Positions 15,488 through 24,757 are shown, counted from the first letter of the stretch. The stretch: 64,000 nt of DNA from Streptomyces lichenis (GCF_023218175.1 NZ_JALPTH010000031.1:1-64000); one strand, 5' to 3'. The notes: generated by a model from the letters alone, not told the origin. A program made the numbers and translations.

Positions 15488-16318
15488 TCAGAGCGGCTCC
15501 GGGCCGCCCGCCACCACCAGGCCCGGCAGGTGCTCGGCCATCTGGGCGCGGGCCGCCGCCGAGAGGCCGCCGTCGGTCACCAGGGTGTCCACCTCGTCCA
15601 GCCGGGCGAAGGAACTCAGGCCCACCGTGCCCCACTTGGTGTGGTCGGCGACCACCACCACCCGGCGGGCGGCGCTCACCAGCCGGCGGTTGGTCTCCGC
15701 CTCGGCGAGGTTCGGCGTGGACAGCCCCGCCTCCACCGAGACCCCGTGCACCCCGAGGAACAGCACGTCGAAGTGGAGCGAGCGGATCGCCTGGTCGGCG
15801 ACCGGGCCGACCAGCGAGTCCGACGGGGTGCGCACCCCGCCGGTCAGGACGACGGTCGCCGCGCCCGGGCGGGCCGGTCCGCCGCCACCGGCGCGCTGGG
15901 CGGTGTGGAACACCTCCGCCACCCGCACCGAGTTGGTCACCACCGTCAGCTCCGGCACCTCCAGCAGCCGGTGGGCCAGCGCGTAGGTGGTGGTCCCGCC
16001 GGACAGGGCGACGGCACTGCCCGGCACCGCCAGCTCCGCGGCCGCCCGGGCGATGTCCTCCTTGGCGTCCCGCTCCAGCGAGGACTTGGCCTCGAACCCC
16101 GGCTCGTGGCTGCTCGCCTCGGCGGCCGGCACCGCCCCGCCGTGCACCTTCTCCACCGCGCCCTGCCGGGCCAGCGCGTCCAGATCGCGGCGGACCGTCA
16201 TGTCCGAGACGCCCAGCCGGCGGGTGAGCTCGTTCACCCGCACCCCGCCGCGCCGCCGCACCTCCTCCAGGATCAGGGCGCGCCGCTGCTCCGCCAGCAG
16301 GTTCTGGTTGTCGCTCAC
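15488..16318 (-). CDS. DeoR/GlpR family transcriptional regulator
   Basis: A 276-residue sugar-phosphate-responsive repressor. Seen: the winged helix VNELTRRLGVSDMTVRRDLDAL at about residues 24-46, then a DeoRC sensor domain with ALSGGTTTYALAHRL, VVTNSV and VVVADHTKWG, all family hallmarks. GTG at 16318 is preferred because the family-conserved opening DNQNLLAEQRRALI follows at once and AAGGA lies 12 nt upstream; a longer frame to 16369 lacks support. No adjacent sugar operon is visible, so its target is unknown. Confidence 0.88.
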   Translation of the reverse strand: MSDNQNLLAEQRRALILEEVRRRGGVRVNELTRRLGVSDMTVRRDLDALARQGAVEKVHGGAVPAAEASSHEPGFEAKSSLERDAKEDIARAAAELAVPGSAVALSGGTTTYALAHRLLEVPELTVVTNSVRVAEVFHTAQRAGGGGPARPGAATVVLTGGVRTPSDSLVGPVADQAIRSLHFDVLFLGVHGVSVEAGLSTPNLAEAETNRRLVSAARRVVVVADHTKWGTVGLSSFARLDEVDTLVTDGGLSAAARAQMAEHLPGLVVAGGPEPL

Positions 16319-16357
16319 CGCCGGGGCCGGTCCTTCCACGTCGTCCGCCTCGCCCGC

Positions 16358-16374
16358 CACGGGTCCCACCCGTG
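16358..16374. promoter_or_regulatory. Perfect inverted repeat upstream of the DeoR gene
   Basis: CACGGGT (16358-16364), 3-nt spacer, ACCCGTG (16368-16374), 40 bp upstream of the chosen GTG. It could be an autoregulatory operator. The remaining DNA to 16613 also holds an AGGGGT/ACCCCT inverted repeat near 16465-16490 but no gene. Confidence 0.4.
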
Positions 16375-16613
16375 CCCCGCCACCACGGTGACGGGGCCCT
16401 CATCCTGCCACGGGCCCGCGGGGCACCGACCTCGCGCCGACCGGACACCGACCGGTCACCGGCAGGGGTGAAGTTGGGTAAGACCCCTACGGGCGGACCC
16501 GTGACCGGTGATGCTGGGGTCCCCGCCGCCCCCATCTCCCCGCCCCACCCCCCGGGTTCCGACCGCCGCCGCGTCCCGCGTCGGGTCCCGCCCCCTCGAA
16601 AGCGAGGCCCGCA

Positions 16614-19034
16614 GTGCCCCCTGCCCCCTCGGAGCCCGCCCGCCGCGGCGCCGCCCTGGAACTGCTCGTCCACGGCGTCGGCGGCACCACCCCGGAAGCC
16701 ATGCTGGACGACCCGCGGACCGTGCGGGTCACCGGGGACGAGACCGCCGCGATCTACCGCCGGGCCGCGGACCGCGACGCCGAGCGCGAGCCCGAGCGGT
16801 TCGCCGACGGCCCCGTCCCGGAGGCGTACTGCTGGTCCGGCCTCACCTCCGGCAACGGCTCGCGCGCCCTGTGGCTGCTGCTGCTCCCCTTCATGGTGGT
16901 CAACCTCGCCCACTGGATGCGCCCGCCCACCCAGCGGCAGGCCACCGCCGTCCGGCTGTACGGCGTGCTGGTGCGGCTGGTGGCGCTCAGCCTCACCGTG
17001 CTGCTCACCGCCGCCGCCTGCGAGGTCGCCCTGGACCTGGTCGCCTGGCAGTGCGCCGGGTCGGCCGCCTGCGCCGGGAGCCGGGCCTGGCTGGGCTTCC
17101 TGGCGGCCGACGGCGGTGGCTGGTGGTCCCAGCCGGGGCGCCGGCTGGCGCTCGCCGCCGTACCGCCCGCCGCGCTGGTGGTGCTGCTCTGGTACCTGTC
17201 GAACCGCACCTGGAGCGCCTACGAGGCCCAGCGCCCGCCGCGCGGCGGCCCGGAGGCGCACGGCATGCGGCCGGACGGCACCGGCGCGGTGCCCGGGGAG
17301 ATCCGGCCGCCGCTGGGGCGCCCCGGGTTCTGGTACGGGCGCCGGCTGGTCGCCCGGCTGCGCGCCGCGCACACCGCGGCCGGGCTGCTCACCGTGGCCG
17401 CCGCGCTCACCGGCGCCGCCGCCCGGGAGGACCGCGCCGAAGGCGGCGGACTCGCCACCGCGCTCGGCTGGGCGCTGGAGGCGGGCATCGGGCTGACCGG
17501 GGCGCTCGCCGTGTGGGCGGTCTGCCGCCGGGGCCGCAGCGAACGCCGCCTGGACCACCGGCTCGACCGCGCCCAGGTGACCTGGCTGCCGACCGCCGCC
17601 GGCACCCTGCTGCTGCTCTCCGCCGGCTACGCGGCCTGGTCCCGCCCCGGCTGGCGCTCCTTCGGCACCCTGCCCGGAGACGTCACCTTCAGTGTGCTCA
17701 CCACCGCCCAGGGCGCCCTGGTGCTGGCGATGGCCGCCGTGGCGCTGCGGCTGCACCGCCGCAGCCCCGGGGGCCGCACGGTGCTGTACGGGCTGGGCGG
17801 CCCCGCCGTCGCCATGCTGGCCTGCGCCCTGGGCGGCGTGATGACCGGCGGGGTGTCCCAGCGGGTCGCCGACTGGCTCGACGGACCCGCCACCCCCGGT
17901 ACCGGCCAGGGCCCCATCGCCGGTCCGCCGGTGCTGCTCAGCTGGCAGGCCTCCGTCATCCCGGTGCTGCTGGTCCTCCTCCTGGTGCCGACGCTGTGGC
18001 TGGCGGCCCGTACCGCCGTCCGGGCCCGCCGGCTCGGCCCGGTGGTGGAGGCCGAGTACGAGGGCGAGCGGCCCGACCCGGTCCGTACCCGCAGGATCGC
18101 CGCCACCCGCGCCCGGGCCCGGCTCACCGACGCCGCGCCCGCCCTGCTCGGCACCGTCTCCGGCGCCACCCTGCTGCTGGGCACCGGGGCGGTCGCCGGG
18201 GCGTGGGCCGAAGGAGCCGTACCGGGGCAGGCGTTCGCCGGGGCGCACCCCTTCGTCCGGGCCGCCGCCGAGACCGCGCAGGCGCTCGGCTCCTGGCTGG
18301 TCGGCCTCGGCTTCCTCGTGCTGGTCACCTGGGGCCGCCGCGCCTACAAGGACGCCTCCGCCCGGCGCACCATCGGCATCCTGTGGGACGTCGGCACCTT
18401 CTGGCCGCGCGCCGCGCATCCGTTCGCCCCGCCGTGCTACGCCGAGCGGGCCGTCCCCGACCTGGCCTGGCGGATGTCCTCGTGGACCGGGCGCACCGGC
18501 GGCCGGCTGGTCATCTCCGGCCACTCCCAGGGCAGTGTGCTGGCCGCCGCCGCGGTCTGGCAGCTGCCGGCCGGCACCCGCCGCCGGGTCGCCCTGCTCA
18601 CCTACGGCTCACCGCTGGAGCGGCTGTACGGGCGGTGGTTCCCGGCCTACTTCGGGCCGGCGCCGCTGGGCGCGCTCCACCGGGAGCTGCACTGCTGGCG
18701 CAATCTGTGGCGGCGCACCGACCCGATCGGCGGCCCGGTGAACCTGCCGGCCGAGGGCGGCAAGCCGGAGGTGGACCACCGGGCGCTGCGCGACCCCGTG
18801 GTCTACGGCCGCACCCCCGAGCACCCGCTGCCGGAGCCGATCCTGGGCCACGGCGACTACCAGGCGGACCCGGTCTTCGCCAAGGAGCGCACCGTCCTGC
18901 TCGACCGGCTGCCGCCCGCCCTGCCGCTGCCCGCCCCGCGCACTCCGGAGGGCTACGAGGACGAGGCTCCGGACAGCGGAGAGGGCGGCGGCTCCGGGAC
19001 GGCGCCGGGGAGCGCGGGCAGGTCCTCCGGGTAG
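16614..19034 (+). CDS. Membrane-embedded alpha/beta hydrolase-like protein
   Basis: An 806-residue protein. The N-terminus carries a first strand plus oxyanion-type motif (ELLVHGVGGTTPEAML, about residues 16-31). About ten hydrophobic segments follow from residue 80 to 575, with basic or Pro-rich loops. Near residue 633 comes a nucleophile-elbow motif (LVISGHSQGSVLAAAAVW) and then a soluble tail with HRELHCWRNLWRRTDPIGG. The two halves of one hydrolase core thus seem split by a membrane domain. GTG 16614 has GAGG 6 nt upstream. Its 3' end overlaps the convergent AAA+ gene by 82 bp. Substrate unknown; lipid or ester hydrolysis at the membrane is only inferred. Confidence 0.72.
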   Translation: MPPAPSEPARRGAALELLVHGVGGTTPEAMLDDPRTVRVTGDETAAIYRRAADRDAEREPERFADGPVPEAYCWSGLTSGNGSRALWLLLLPFMVVNLAHWMRPPTQRQATAVRLYGVLVRLVALSLTVLLTAAACEVALDLVAWQCAGSAACAGSRAWLGFLAADGGGWWSQPGRRLALAAVPPAALVVLLWYLSNRTWSAYEAQRPPRGGPEAHGMRPDGTGAVPGEIRPPLGRPGFWYGRRLVARLRAAHTAAGLLTVAAALTGAAAREDRAEGGGLATALGWALEAGIGLTGALAVWAVCRRGRSERRLDHRLDRAQVTWLPTAAGTLLLLSAGYAAWSRPGWRSFGTLPGDVTFSVLTTAQGALVLAMAAVALRLHRRSPGGRTVLYGLGGPAVAMLACALGGVMTGGVSQRVADWLDGPATPGTGQGPIAGPPVLLSWQASVIPVLLVLLLVPTLWLAARTAVRARRLGPVVEAEYEGERPDPVRTRRIAATRARARLTDAAPALLGTVSGATLLLGTGAVAGAWAEGAVPGQAFAGAHPFVRAAAETAQALGSWLVGLGFLVLVTWGRRAYKDASARRTIGILWDVGTFWPRAAHPFAPPCYAERAVPDLAWRMSSWTGRTGGRLVISGHSQGSVLAAAAVWQLPAGTRRRVALLTYGSPLERLYGRWFPAYFGPAPLGALHRELHCWRNLWRRTDPIGGPVNLPAEGGKPEVDHRALRDPVVYGRTPEHPLPEPILGHGDYQADPVFAKERTVLLDRLPPALPLPAPRTPEGYEDEAPDSGEGGGSGTAPGSAGRSSG

Positions 19035-21436
19035 AGCAGCGTCAGGTCGTCGGTGCTCATCTCGGTGAGCCCGGCGACCCGGCCCGCGTGCCGCTCCACC
19101 ATCGACTCGAAGGTCTGGCGGGCGGTGCGGCCGTTGCCGAAGGCCGGGCCCTTGGGCAGCTCGGTGAAATACTTGGCCAGTGCCTCGCCCGCGCCGTCGG
19201 CGAGCGCGTACTCGTGCTCCTCGGCCTGCTGCTCCACGATCCGCACCAGCTCCTCCGGGAGGTAGTCGGTGAAGGTGATGGTGCGGGAGAAGCGGGACGC
19301 CACCCCGGGGTTGACGGTGAGGAACCGCTCCATCTCGGCGGTGTACCCGGCGACGATCACCACCACCGCCTCCCGGTGGTCCTCCATCAGCTTCACCAGG
19401 GTGTCGATGGCCTCCCGGCCGAAGTCCCGGCCCGAGTCCTCCGGGGAGAGCGCGTAGGCCTCGTCGATGAACAGCACCCCGCCGCGCGCCTGGTCGAAGG
19501 CCTGCTGGGTGCGGATCGCGGTGGAGCCGATGTGCTCGCCGACCAGGTCGACCCGGGACACCTCCACCAGATGGCCCCGCTCCAGCACCCCGAGCGCGGC
19601 CAGGATCTCCCCGTACAGCCGGGCCACCGTGGTCTTGCCGGTGCCGGGGGAGCCGGTGAAGACCAGATGGCGGCGGACCGAGGCGGCCTTCAGCCCGGCC
19701 TCCTGCCGCAGCCGGCCCACCTCGATCATGTTGGTGAGGGTGCGCACCTCGCGCTTGACGCTGTCCAGGCCCACCAGGGCGTCCAGTTCGGCCAGCACGT
19801 CCTGGGCGGCGCGGACCTCGGCCGGGTCCGGCTCCGGCTCCGCGGCCGTGGTGGAGGCCGCGCTGGCGGCCGGCTGGGCGGGGACGCGGGCCGGGGCCAC
19901 CTCGCCGAGCACTCCGCCCTGGGACGGTACGGCGGAGGGGACCGGCTGCGGGGCGCGGGCGGCGCGGGTGCCGCTCTCGTCCCCGGTGCACTCCTCGGCC
20001 ATCGGCCCGTCCGCCCCCAGCTCGTAGCCGCCGCGTGCGCAGCGCTCGGTGCGGCAGCGGCGCAGCACCGTGCGGCAGCCGTCCATCACATGGAAGCCGT
20101 AGCCGCCGCTGCCGGTGACCCGGCAGCCGGTGAAGGTGCCGCGCCCCTCGGCCGAGACGTAGAAACCGGCCTCGGCGGGGGAGCTGACGGTGCACCGCTC
20201 GATCGACGGGTCGGCGCCCTTGGTGACGATCACCCCGGTCTGCACCCCGTCGAAGGAGCAGCCGGCCAGGGTGCCGCCGCTGCCGTGGTCGCGGAACCAG
20301 GCCCCGGTGGAGGCCTCCCGCACCCGGCAGTCGTCCAGCTCGGCGGTGGCCCCGTCGCTGACCGACACGGCCGTGTTGCGGACCTGGAAGAGGTCGCTGT
20401 CCACCACGTCCACGCGGGAGCCTCGGTCCAGCACGAACAGCGCGTCCGGCACGTCGTGCACCCGGCAGGACTCCAGCACCGCGGTCGCCCCGTCGCTCAC
20501 CCAGACCGCCGGGTAGTCGCCGGAACTGTCGTGGATCTCGCACCGGTTGGCGTCCACCCGGGTCCCCGGGTCCCAGACCGACAGCCCGTTGCGGCCGAAG
20601 CGGCGGACCGTGGAGCGGGTCAGCGTCAGCACCGAGCGGGAGCGCAGGTCCACCGCGTTCTCCGGCACGTCGTGGATGTCGCAGTCGGAGAGGGTGAGCA
20701 CCGCGTCGGTGTCCAGCACCACCCCGTCGCCGGTGGTGCGGTGCACCTGGCAGTCGGTCAGATGGGCGGTGGCCCGGGCGGCGATCCGCACCCCGCCGCC
20801 CTGGATCTCGTAGATCTCGCAGCCGACCGCCTCCAGCCCGCTGCCCTCACCGGTCACCGCCAGACCGGCGCCGGAGGCGTGGTGGATCCGGCAGCGCTCC
20901 AGCCGGGGATGCGCCCCGCCGCCCACCACCACCCCGGACTGCCCGGCCGCGACCACCTCGCACTCCTCGAACACCCCGCCCGCACCGTCCAGTACGCCGA
21001 TGCCGACGCCCGCCGGGTTGTCCACGGTGCACCGCCGCAGGGTGGGCCGGGCGGCGCCGCGCACCTCCACCCCGGCCGCCGAGCGGGTGGTGATCCGCAG
21101 GCCCGTCAGCTCCGGGGTGCCGTCCTCCACCAGCACCGCGGGCGCCGAGCTGTCCTGCCCCTCCACCTGGAGGTCCAGTACGGCGGCGGAGGCGCGGACG
21201 GTCAGCGGCACCCCGTCGGCCGGGGCGAGCCGCACCGAGCCGGCCGAGCCGTCGGCGCCCCGCACGGTGACCGCCCGGTCCAGGACCAGGTTCTCCCGGT
21301 AGGTGCCGGGGGAGAGGGTGAGCACATCGCCGTCGCCGGCCGCCTCCAGGGCCGCGGCGAGGGAGGCGTACTCGCCCGTGCGGCGCCGCCACCGCGATGC
21401 TCCGGTGTGCGTCACCTGGACCGTGCCCTGTGCCAT
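18953..21436 (-). CDS. Parallel beta-helix / AAA+ ATPase fusion (CbbX/EccA-like)
   Basis: An 827-residue protein. Residues about 1-470 are a right-handed parallel beta-helix: some 15-18 turns of roughly 23 residues with recurrent G-V-x-V and L-x-x-C-x-I/V patterns, similar to pectate-lyase/NosD repeats. After a Pro/Ala linker, residues about 545-800 form a CbbX/SpoVK-type AAA+ module: Walker A GSPGTGKTT, Walker B GVLFIDEAYAL, sensor 1 VVIVAGYTAEM, arginine-finger region NPGVASRFSR. EccA ATPases of type VII secretion use the same module behind TPR repeats. No signal peptide. ATG 21436 lacks a strong ribosome site. Role unknown; a scaffold-guided remodelling ATPase is inferred. Confidence 0.8.
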   Translation of the reverse strand: MAQGTVQVTHTGASRWRRRTGEYASLAAALEAAGDGDVLTLSPGTYRENLVLDRAVTVRGADGSAGSVRLAPADGVPLTVRASAAVLDLQVEGQDSSAPAVLVEDGTPELTGLRITTRSAAGVEVRGAARPTLRRCTVDNPAGVGIGVLDGAGGVFEECEVVAAGQSGVVVGGGAHPRLERCRIHHASGAGLAVTGEGSGLEAVGCEIYEIQGGGVRIAARATAHLTDCQVHRTTGDGVVLDTDAVLTLSDCDIHDVPENAVDLRSRSVLTLTRSTVRRFGRNGLSVWDPGTRVDANRCEIHDSSGDYPAVWVSDGATAVLESCRVHDVPDALFVLDRGSRVDVVDSDLFQVRNTAVSVSDGATAELDDCRVREASTGAWFRDHGSGGTLAGCSFDGVQTGVIVTKGADPSIERCTVSSPAEAGFYVSAEGRGTFTGCRVTGSGGYGFHVMDGCRTVLRRCRTERCARGGYELGADGPMAEECTGDESGTRAARAPQPVPSAVPSQGGVLGEVAPARVPAQPAASAASTTAAEPEPDPAEVRAAQDVLAELDALVGLDSVKREVRTLTNMIEVGRLRQEAGLKAASVRRHLVFTGSPGTGKTTVARLYGEILAALGVLERGHLVEVSRVDLVGEHIGSTAIRTQQAFDQARGGVLFIDEAYALSPEDSGRDFGREAIDTLVKLMEDHREAVVVIVAGYTAEMERFLTVNPGVASRFSRTITFTDYLPEELVRIVEQQAEEHEYALADGAGEALAKYFTELPKGPAFGNGRTARQTFESMVERHAGRVAGLTEMSTDDLTLLYPEDLPALPGAVPEPPPSPLSGASSS

Positions 21437-21606
21437 GGTGCTGCTCTGCCCCCACCTCGTCGTGCGTGCGGCCGAAGGGCCGCCTGTGGAACGGTCGCCC
21501 CACCGTAGCGTGCGGGGCGGTCCGGGCGGGCCCGGTCAGCCGTGCGGGCCCCCGCACCGGGGACGGACGGGACCGGGGACGGGCGGGACCGGCGGGCGGG
21601 GGCCGG

Positions 21607-22215
21607 TCAACTGCCCGCGCCGGCCCGGCCCCAGTCCGGGCCGGTACCGGCCCACTCGCGGTCCAGCCAGGCGTACCGCCGCCGGACCATCCGCCGGACG
21701 ACCAGCCGGCGCGCGCCCTCGACCAGTCCGGCCGCCACCAGGGCGGTGCCGATCCCGGCCAGCACGGCATGCTCCCGTACCCCGTCGGGGCCCAGGGCCC
21801 GCGCCACCGGGCGCCCCTGGCGGTCGGTCCACAGCGGGAAGGTGTCGCCCTCGTCGCGGGCGTCCGGGCGCGGGACGGGCAGGGTGCCGGTGATCCGGTC
21901 CCCGTCCGGGGCCTTCCAGTACGCCTTCACCGACGGCCGCGGCTGCGTGGAGAGCGGTGCGTCGGGGTCTCCGGCCCAGGCCTCGCCCGGGTCGGGGCCC
22001 AGGACATGGGCGGTGGTGAGGTGGTGGCGCTGGTGCTGGAGCCGCGCCGCCTCGGTGAGCGAGGCGCCGGTGAGCCTCCCGGCCGCCCACCCGGCGGCGG
22101 GAGCGGCGAAGACGATCAGCAGCAGGGCGGCCAGCGCCACCCAGGCCTCGGCGAGATCCGTTGGCCGGCGCAGGGGGTTGTGCCGCCAGCGCCGTAGTCC
22201 GACCATCGCACGCAC
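21607..22215 (-). CDS. Rv1733c-like membrane protein
   Basis: A 202-residue protein with the family layout: a basic opening (VGLRRWRHNPLRRPTDLAEAW), a first membrane segment at about 25-45, an extracellular beta-rich domain (AYWKAPDGDRITGTLPVP, DEGDTFPLWTDRQGRPV), a second membrane segment at about 155-175 and a basic tail. The function of the family is unknown; Rv1733c is a mycobacterial dormancy antigen. GTG 22215 is favoured over ATG 22206 because AAGGGGG lies 9 nt before it. Confidence 0.78.
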   Translation of the reverse strand: MRAMVGLRRWRHNPLRRPTDLAEAWVALAALLLIVFAAPAAGWAAGRLTGASLTEAARLQHQRHHLTTAHVLGPDPGEAWAGDPDAPLSTQPRPSVKAYWKAPDGDRITGTLPVPRPDARDEGDTFPLWTDRQGRPVARALGPDGVREHAVLAGIGTALVAAGLVEGARRLVVRRMVRRRYAWLDREWAGTGPDWGRAGAGS

Positions 22216-22475
22216 AGGCCCGCACCCCCTTCCCTGGTACGACGCGCCCGCGGGCTGGGCCCGGGTTCCCGGGAGGGGCCGGACCATGCGGCCGTCCCGG
22301 CGGCCGGGCCGCCGAAGCGATGATCGTATCCCGGAGCGGCCGGAGCCGTCGGGCCGGTACGGGACCGGGGAGCCGAGACGGTGAGGGGGACGGGGCCGGG
22401 ACGCACGGCGGCGGCGCGGTGCGGACCCGCTGCCGGGCCGTACCGCGCCGCCGGTGCCTCGCGCTCCGTGTCCGG

Positions 22476-22955
22476 TCAGTACCCGCCGGCCTGCTGCGGC
22501 CGCTGGTACGGGTCGTAGTAGCCGCCCTGCGCCGGTGCCGCCATCGGGCGGGCGGTCGCCGCCGGGCGCATCGCCTCGTACCCGGTCGGCGCCGGCCGGG
22601 ACTGCTGGGGCGCCTGCGGATGGCCGTAGCCGCGCGGGGCGGTGTGCTGCTGCGGGATGTACGGCGCCGGCATCTGGCTCAGCGGCGCGGGCTGCGGGGC
22701 GGACATCGGCTGGGGGTAGCCGTACGCACCGCCGTAGGAGCCCTGCCCGGAGTAGCCGGCCGCCGAGGGGAGGGCGGGCAGCGCGGAGGGCAGTACCGGC
22801 AGAGGGGACGCCGCGGTGTCATAGGCGGCGGGCACTCGGATCGGGGCGATCTGAGGCGTGCCCCGCTCCGCGACCAGGGAGTCGTAGATCGGGGTGTCCG
22901 GGAACGGCGGCGCGCTGTAGTACGCGCCACCGTAGGAGGCACGGGGGGAGGTCAT
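22476..22955 (-). CDS. DUF6643 family Pro/Tyr-rich protein
   Basis: A 159-residue low-complexity protein. The conserved opening (SYGGAYYSAPPFPDTPIYDS, then ERGTPQIAPIRVPAAYD) matches the Streptomyces DUF6643 family; the rest is rich in Pro, Ala, Gln, Gly and Tyr and is probably disordered. Function unknown. There is no ribosome site; TACCTT at 22963-22968 lies 7 nt before the ATG, so the mRNA may be leaderless. Confidence 0.75.
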   Translation of the reverse strand: MTSPRASYGGAYYSAPPFPDTPIYDSLVAERGTPQIAPIRVPAAYDTAASPLPVLPSALPALPSAAGYSGQGSYGGAYGYPQPMSAPQPAPLSQMPAPYIPQQHTAPRGYGHPQAPQQSRPAPTGYEAMRPAATARPMAAPAQGGYYDPYQRPQQAGGY

Positions 22956-23484
22956 GGCTCATAAGGTAAGCCCACCGCGCGCCGGTTGGGGAGGCCGGTT
23001 TGCGGGTTCTTTTCGGCGGATCCGGTGAGGGCGGTCCGCCAATGCGAGCGAACACGGGAAAAACGGTCACCGTCCGTGTAAAGACCAGGCAGCGCGGGGG
23101 TTACCGGCGGGTCCTCCGCGCGGAACGGGCCCGTACCGGATCCTTCGGTGGAGCACCGGAAACGGAAATGCCGGCCCGTCCGTGCACGTCGGCGAGCGAC
23201 GTAAGCGCACGATAAGGAACCGGCGCGGAACCGCGAAGATCGGAAACAGCGCCGATGATCTTCTCGGGTTCGGGTCGGGAAGTCATGGCGGGAATTGGCG
23301 TGTACTCAGCGCACCGCCGTCCGCCCCGGTCGGGTGGCGGCGCGGAATTGGTCGCGCGTTGGTGCCGACTTCCCTTTTCCGCCGCCGGGATGACCATCCG
23401 TCAGGTCGGCGGCGGGTGTCCGGAACGACGCCCTCCGCCTCTTATCGTACCGCCGCGGCGGTGCCCCCCTGCCGGCGGTGGTCG
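22956..23484. other. Intergenic region, 529 bp, with a stem-loop
   Basis: No reading frame here has the expected codon bias, and the GC content is lower than that of the flanking genes. A hairpin at 23186-23202 (ACGTCG, 5-nt loop, CGACGT) is extended by outer GTGC and GCAC with a small bulge. The region could hold the DUF6643 promoter, a small RNA and the 3' region of the HpnB-like gene, but none can be confirmed. Confidence 0.45.
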
Positions 23485-24699
23485 TCAGGCGGCGCGGGTG
23501 GGATCCGGCCGGGGGTAGGTGCGGCCCTTCCACTGCGCGCCCCGGCCCCGGTAGTGGCGCACCGCCGAGTCCACCGTCATGGCGAGGTAGAGCGCCGCGG
23601 TGAGCGGCAGCGCCGGGGCCTGCCAGAGCGACTGCCGGTAGTAGCGCAGCATCGGTACGTACGAGCCCGCCATCGCCGCCCAGGCCGCCGCGCCCAGCGC
23701 CCCGGCCGCCGCATCCCCGGTGAGCAGCCCCGCGCAGACCGCGGCCGGCGGCGCCAGGAACACCACCCCCAGGCCCGCCACCGCCACGGCCAGCACCAGC
23801 GGGTTGTGCCACAGCTGGGCGTACGCGCAGCGCGCCACCATCAGCCAGAGCTCCGCCGGCCCCGGGTACGGCCGGACGCTGTCCACCCGGTCCGCCAGTC
23901 CCAGCCAGAGCCGCCCCCCGCTCCGGCGCACCGCCCGGGCCAGCGACACGTCGTCGATCACCGCCTGCCGGTAGGAGTCCGGCACCCCGGCCCGCACCGC
24001 CGTCTCGGTCCGCAGCAGTACGCAGCCGCCGGCCGCCGCGGCCGTCCGCGCCCCGGGCCGGTTGACCCGGCGGAACGGGTAGAGCATCGCGAAGAAGTAG
24101 ACGAACGCCGGCACGATGTGCCGCTCCCAGCCGTTCGCCGTCCGCAGCCGGGCCATCTGCGAGACCAGGTCCAGCCGACCGCCGACCGCGGCCGCCACCA
24201 GGTGCCGCACCCCGTCCGGCTCATGGGCGATGTCCGCGTCCGTCAGCAGCAGGAACTCCGCCGGGCCCGCGCCGCCCTCGTGGTCGCCGCCGTGCCCGGC
24301 GCGGGCCAGCGCGATGCCGTGCCGCACCGCCCACAGCTTGCCGGTCCAGCCCGGCGCGGGCGGGCCGGGGGAGGAGACGGTGACCGGCCGACCGCCGTGC
24401 CGGGCGGCCAGCTCCCGGGCCAGCTCGCCGGTGCCGTCCGTGCTGCCGTCGTCCACCAGGAACACCTCCAGCGGACCGGAGTAGTCCTGGGTCAGCAGCG
24501 AGGGCAGGCTGCGCGGCAGCACGTCCGCCTCGTCCCGGGCCGGCACCACCACCGCCACCGACGGCCAGCGGTCCGGCTCGACCGGCTTCTCCGCGGGGGC
24601 CGGCAGCCGCTGGTCGGTGCGCCAGAAGAAGCCGTGCCCCAGCAGCAGGTAGGCCCAGGCCGCCGCCGAAGCCAGGGCGATCCACGCAATGGTGCTCAT
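23485..24699 (-). CDS. GT2 glycosyltransferase, HpnB-like
   Basis: A 404-residue membrane-anchored GT-A glycosyltransferase. Seen: an N-terminal membrane segment, VAVVVPARDEADVLPRSL near residues 48-65, the DxD-type VDDGSTDGT and TDADIAHEPDG, the acceptor region QAVIDDVSLARAVRRSGGRLWLG, and three C-terminal membrane segments. The pattern matches the hopene-associated HpnB group, although no hopanoid genes are present here, so a lipid acceptor is only inferred. ATG 24699 is used; the upstream DNA holds CAGACT 7 nt away and no clear ribosome site. Confidence 0.8.
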   Translation of the reverse strand: MSTIAWIALASAAAWAYLLLGHGFFWRTDQRLPAPAEKPVEPDRWPSVAVVVPARDEADVLPRSLPSLLTQDYSGPLEVFLVDDGSTDGTGELARELAARHGGRPVTVSSPGPPAPGWTGKLWAVRHGIALARAGHGGDHEGGAGPAEFLLLTDADIAHEPDGVRHLVAAAVGGRLDLVSQMARLRTANGWERHIVPAFVYFFAMLYPFRRVNRPGARTAAAAGGCVLLRTETAVRAGVPDSYRQAVIDDVSLARAVRRSGGRLWLGLADRVDSVRPYPGPAELWLMVARCAYAQLWHNPLVLAVAVAGLGVVFLAPPAAVCAGLLTGDAAAGALGAAAWAAMAGSYVPMLRYYRQSLWQAPALPLTAALYLAMTVDSAVRHYRGRGAQWKGRTYPRPDPTRAA

Positions 24700-24745
24700 T
24701 CGCCGCAGTCTGCCCCACAACGGAGGGAACACCAGGCCTGTCGGC

Positions 24746-24751
24746 TAGGGT
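24746..24751 (+). promoter_or_regulatory. -10 element of leaderless racemase gene
   Basis: TAGGGT followed by 6 nt and the GTG at 24758. No clear -35 is visible. Confidence 0.55.
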
Positions 24752-24757
24752 GACCGG

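Noticed and set aside
15488..16369. Longer DeoR gene starting at 16369
   Set aside because: The extra residues are not family-like, and the start would overlap the inverted repeat at 16358-16374; GTG 16318 starts right at the conserved region.
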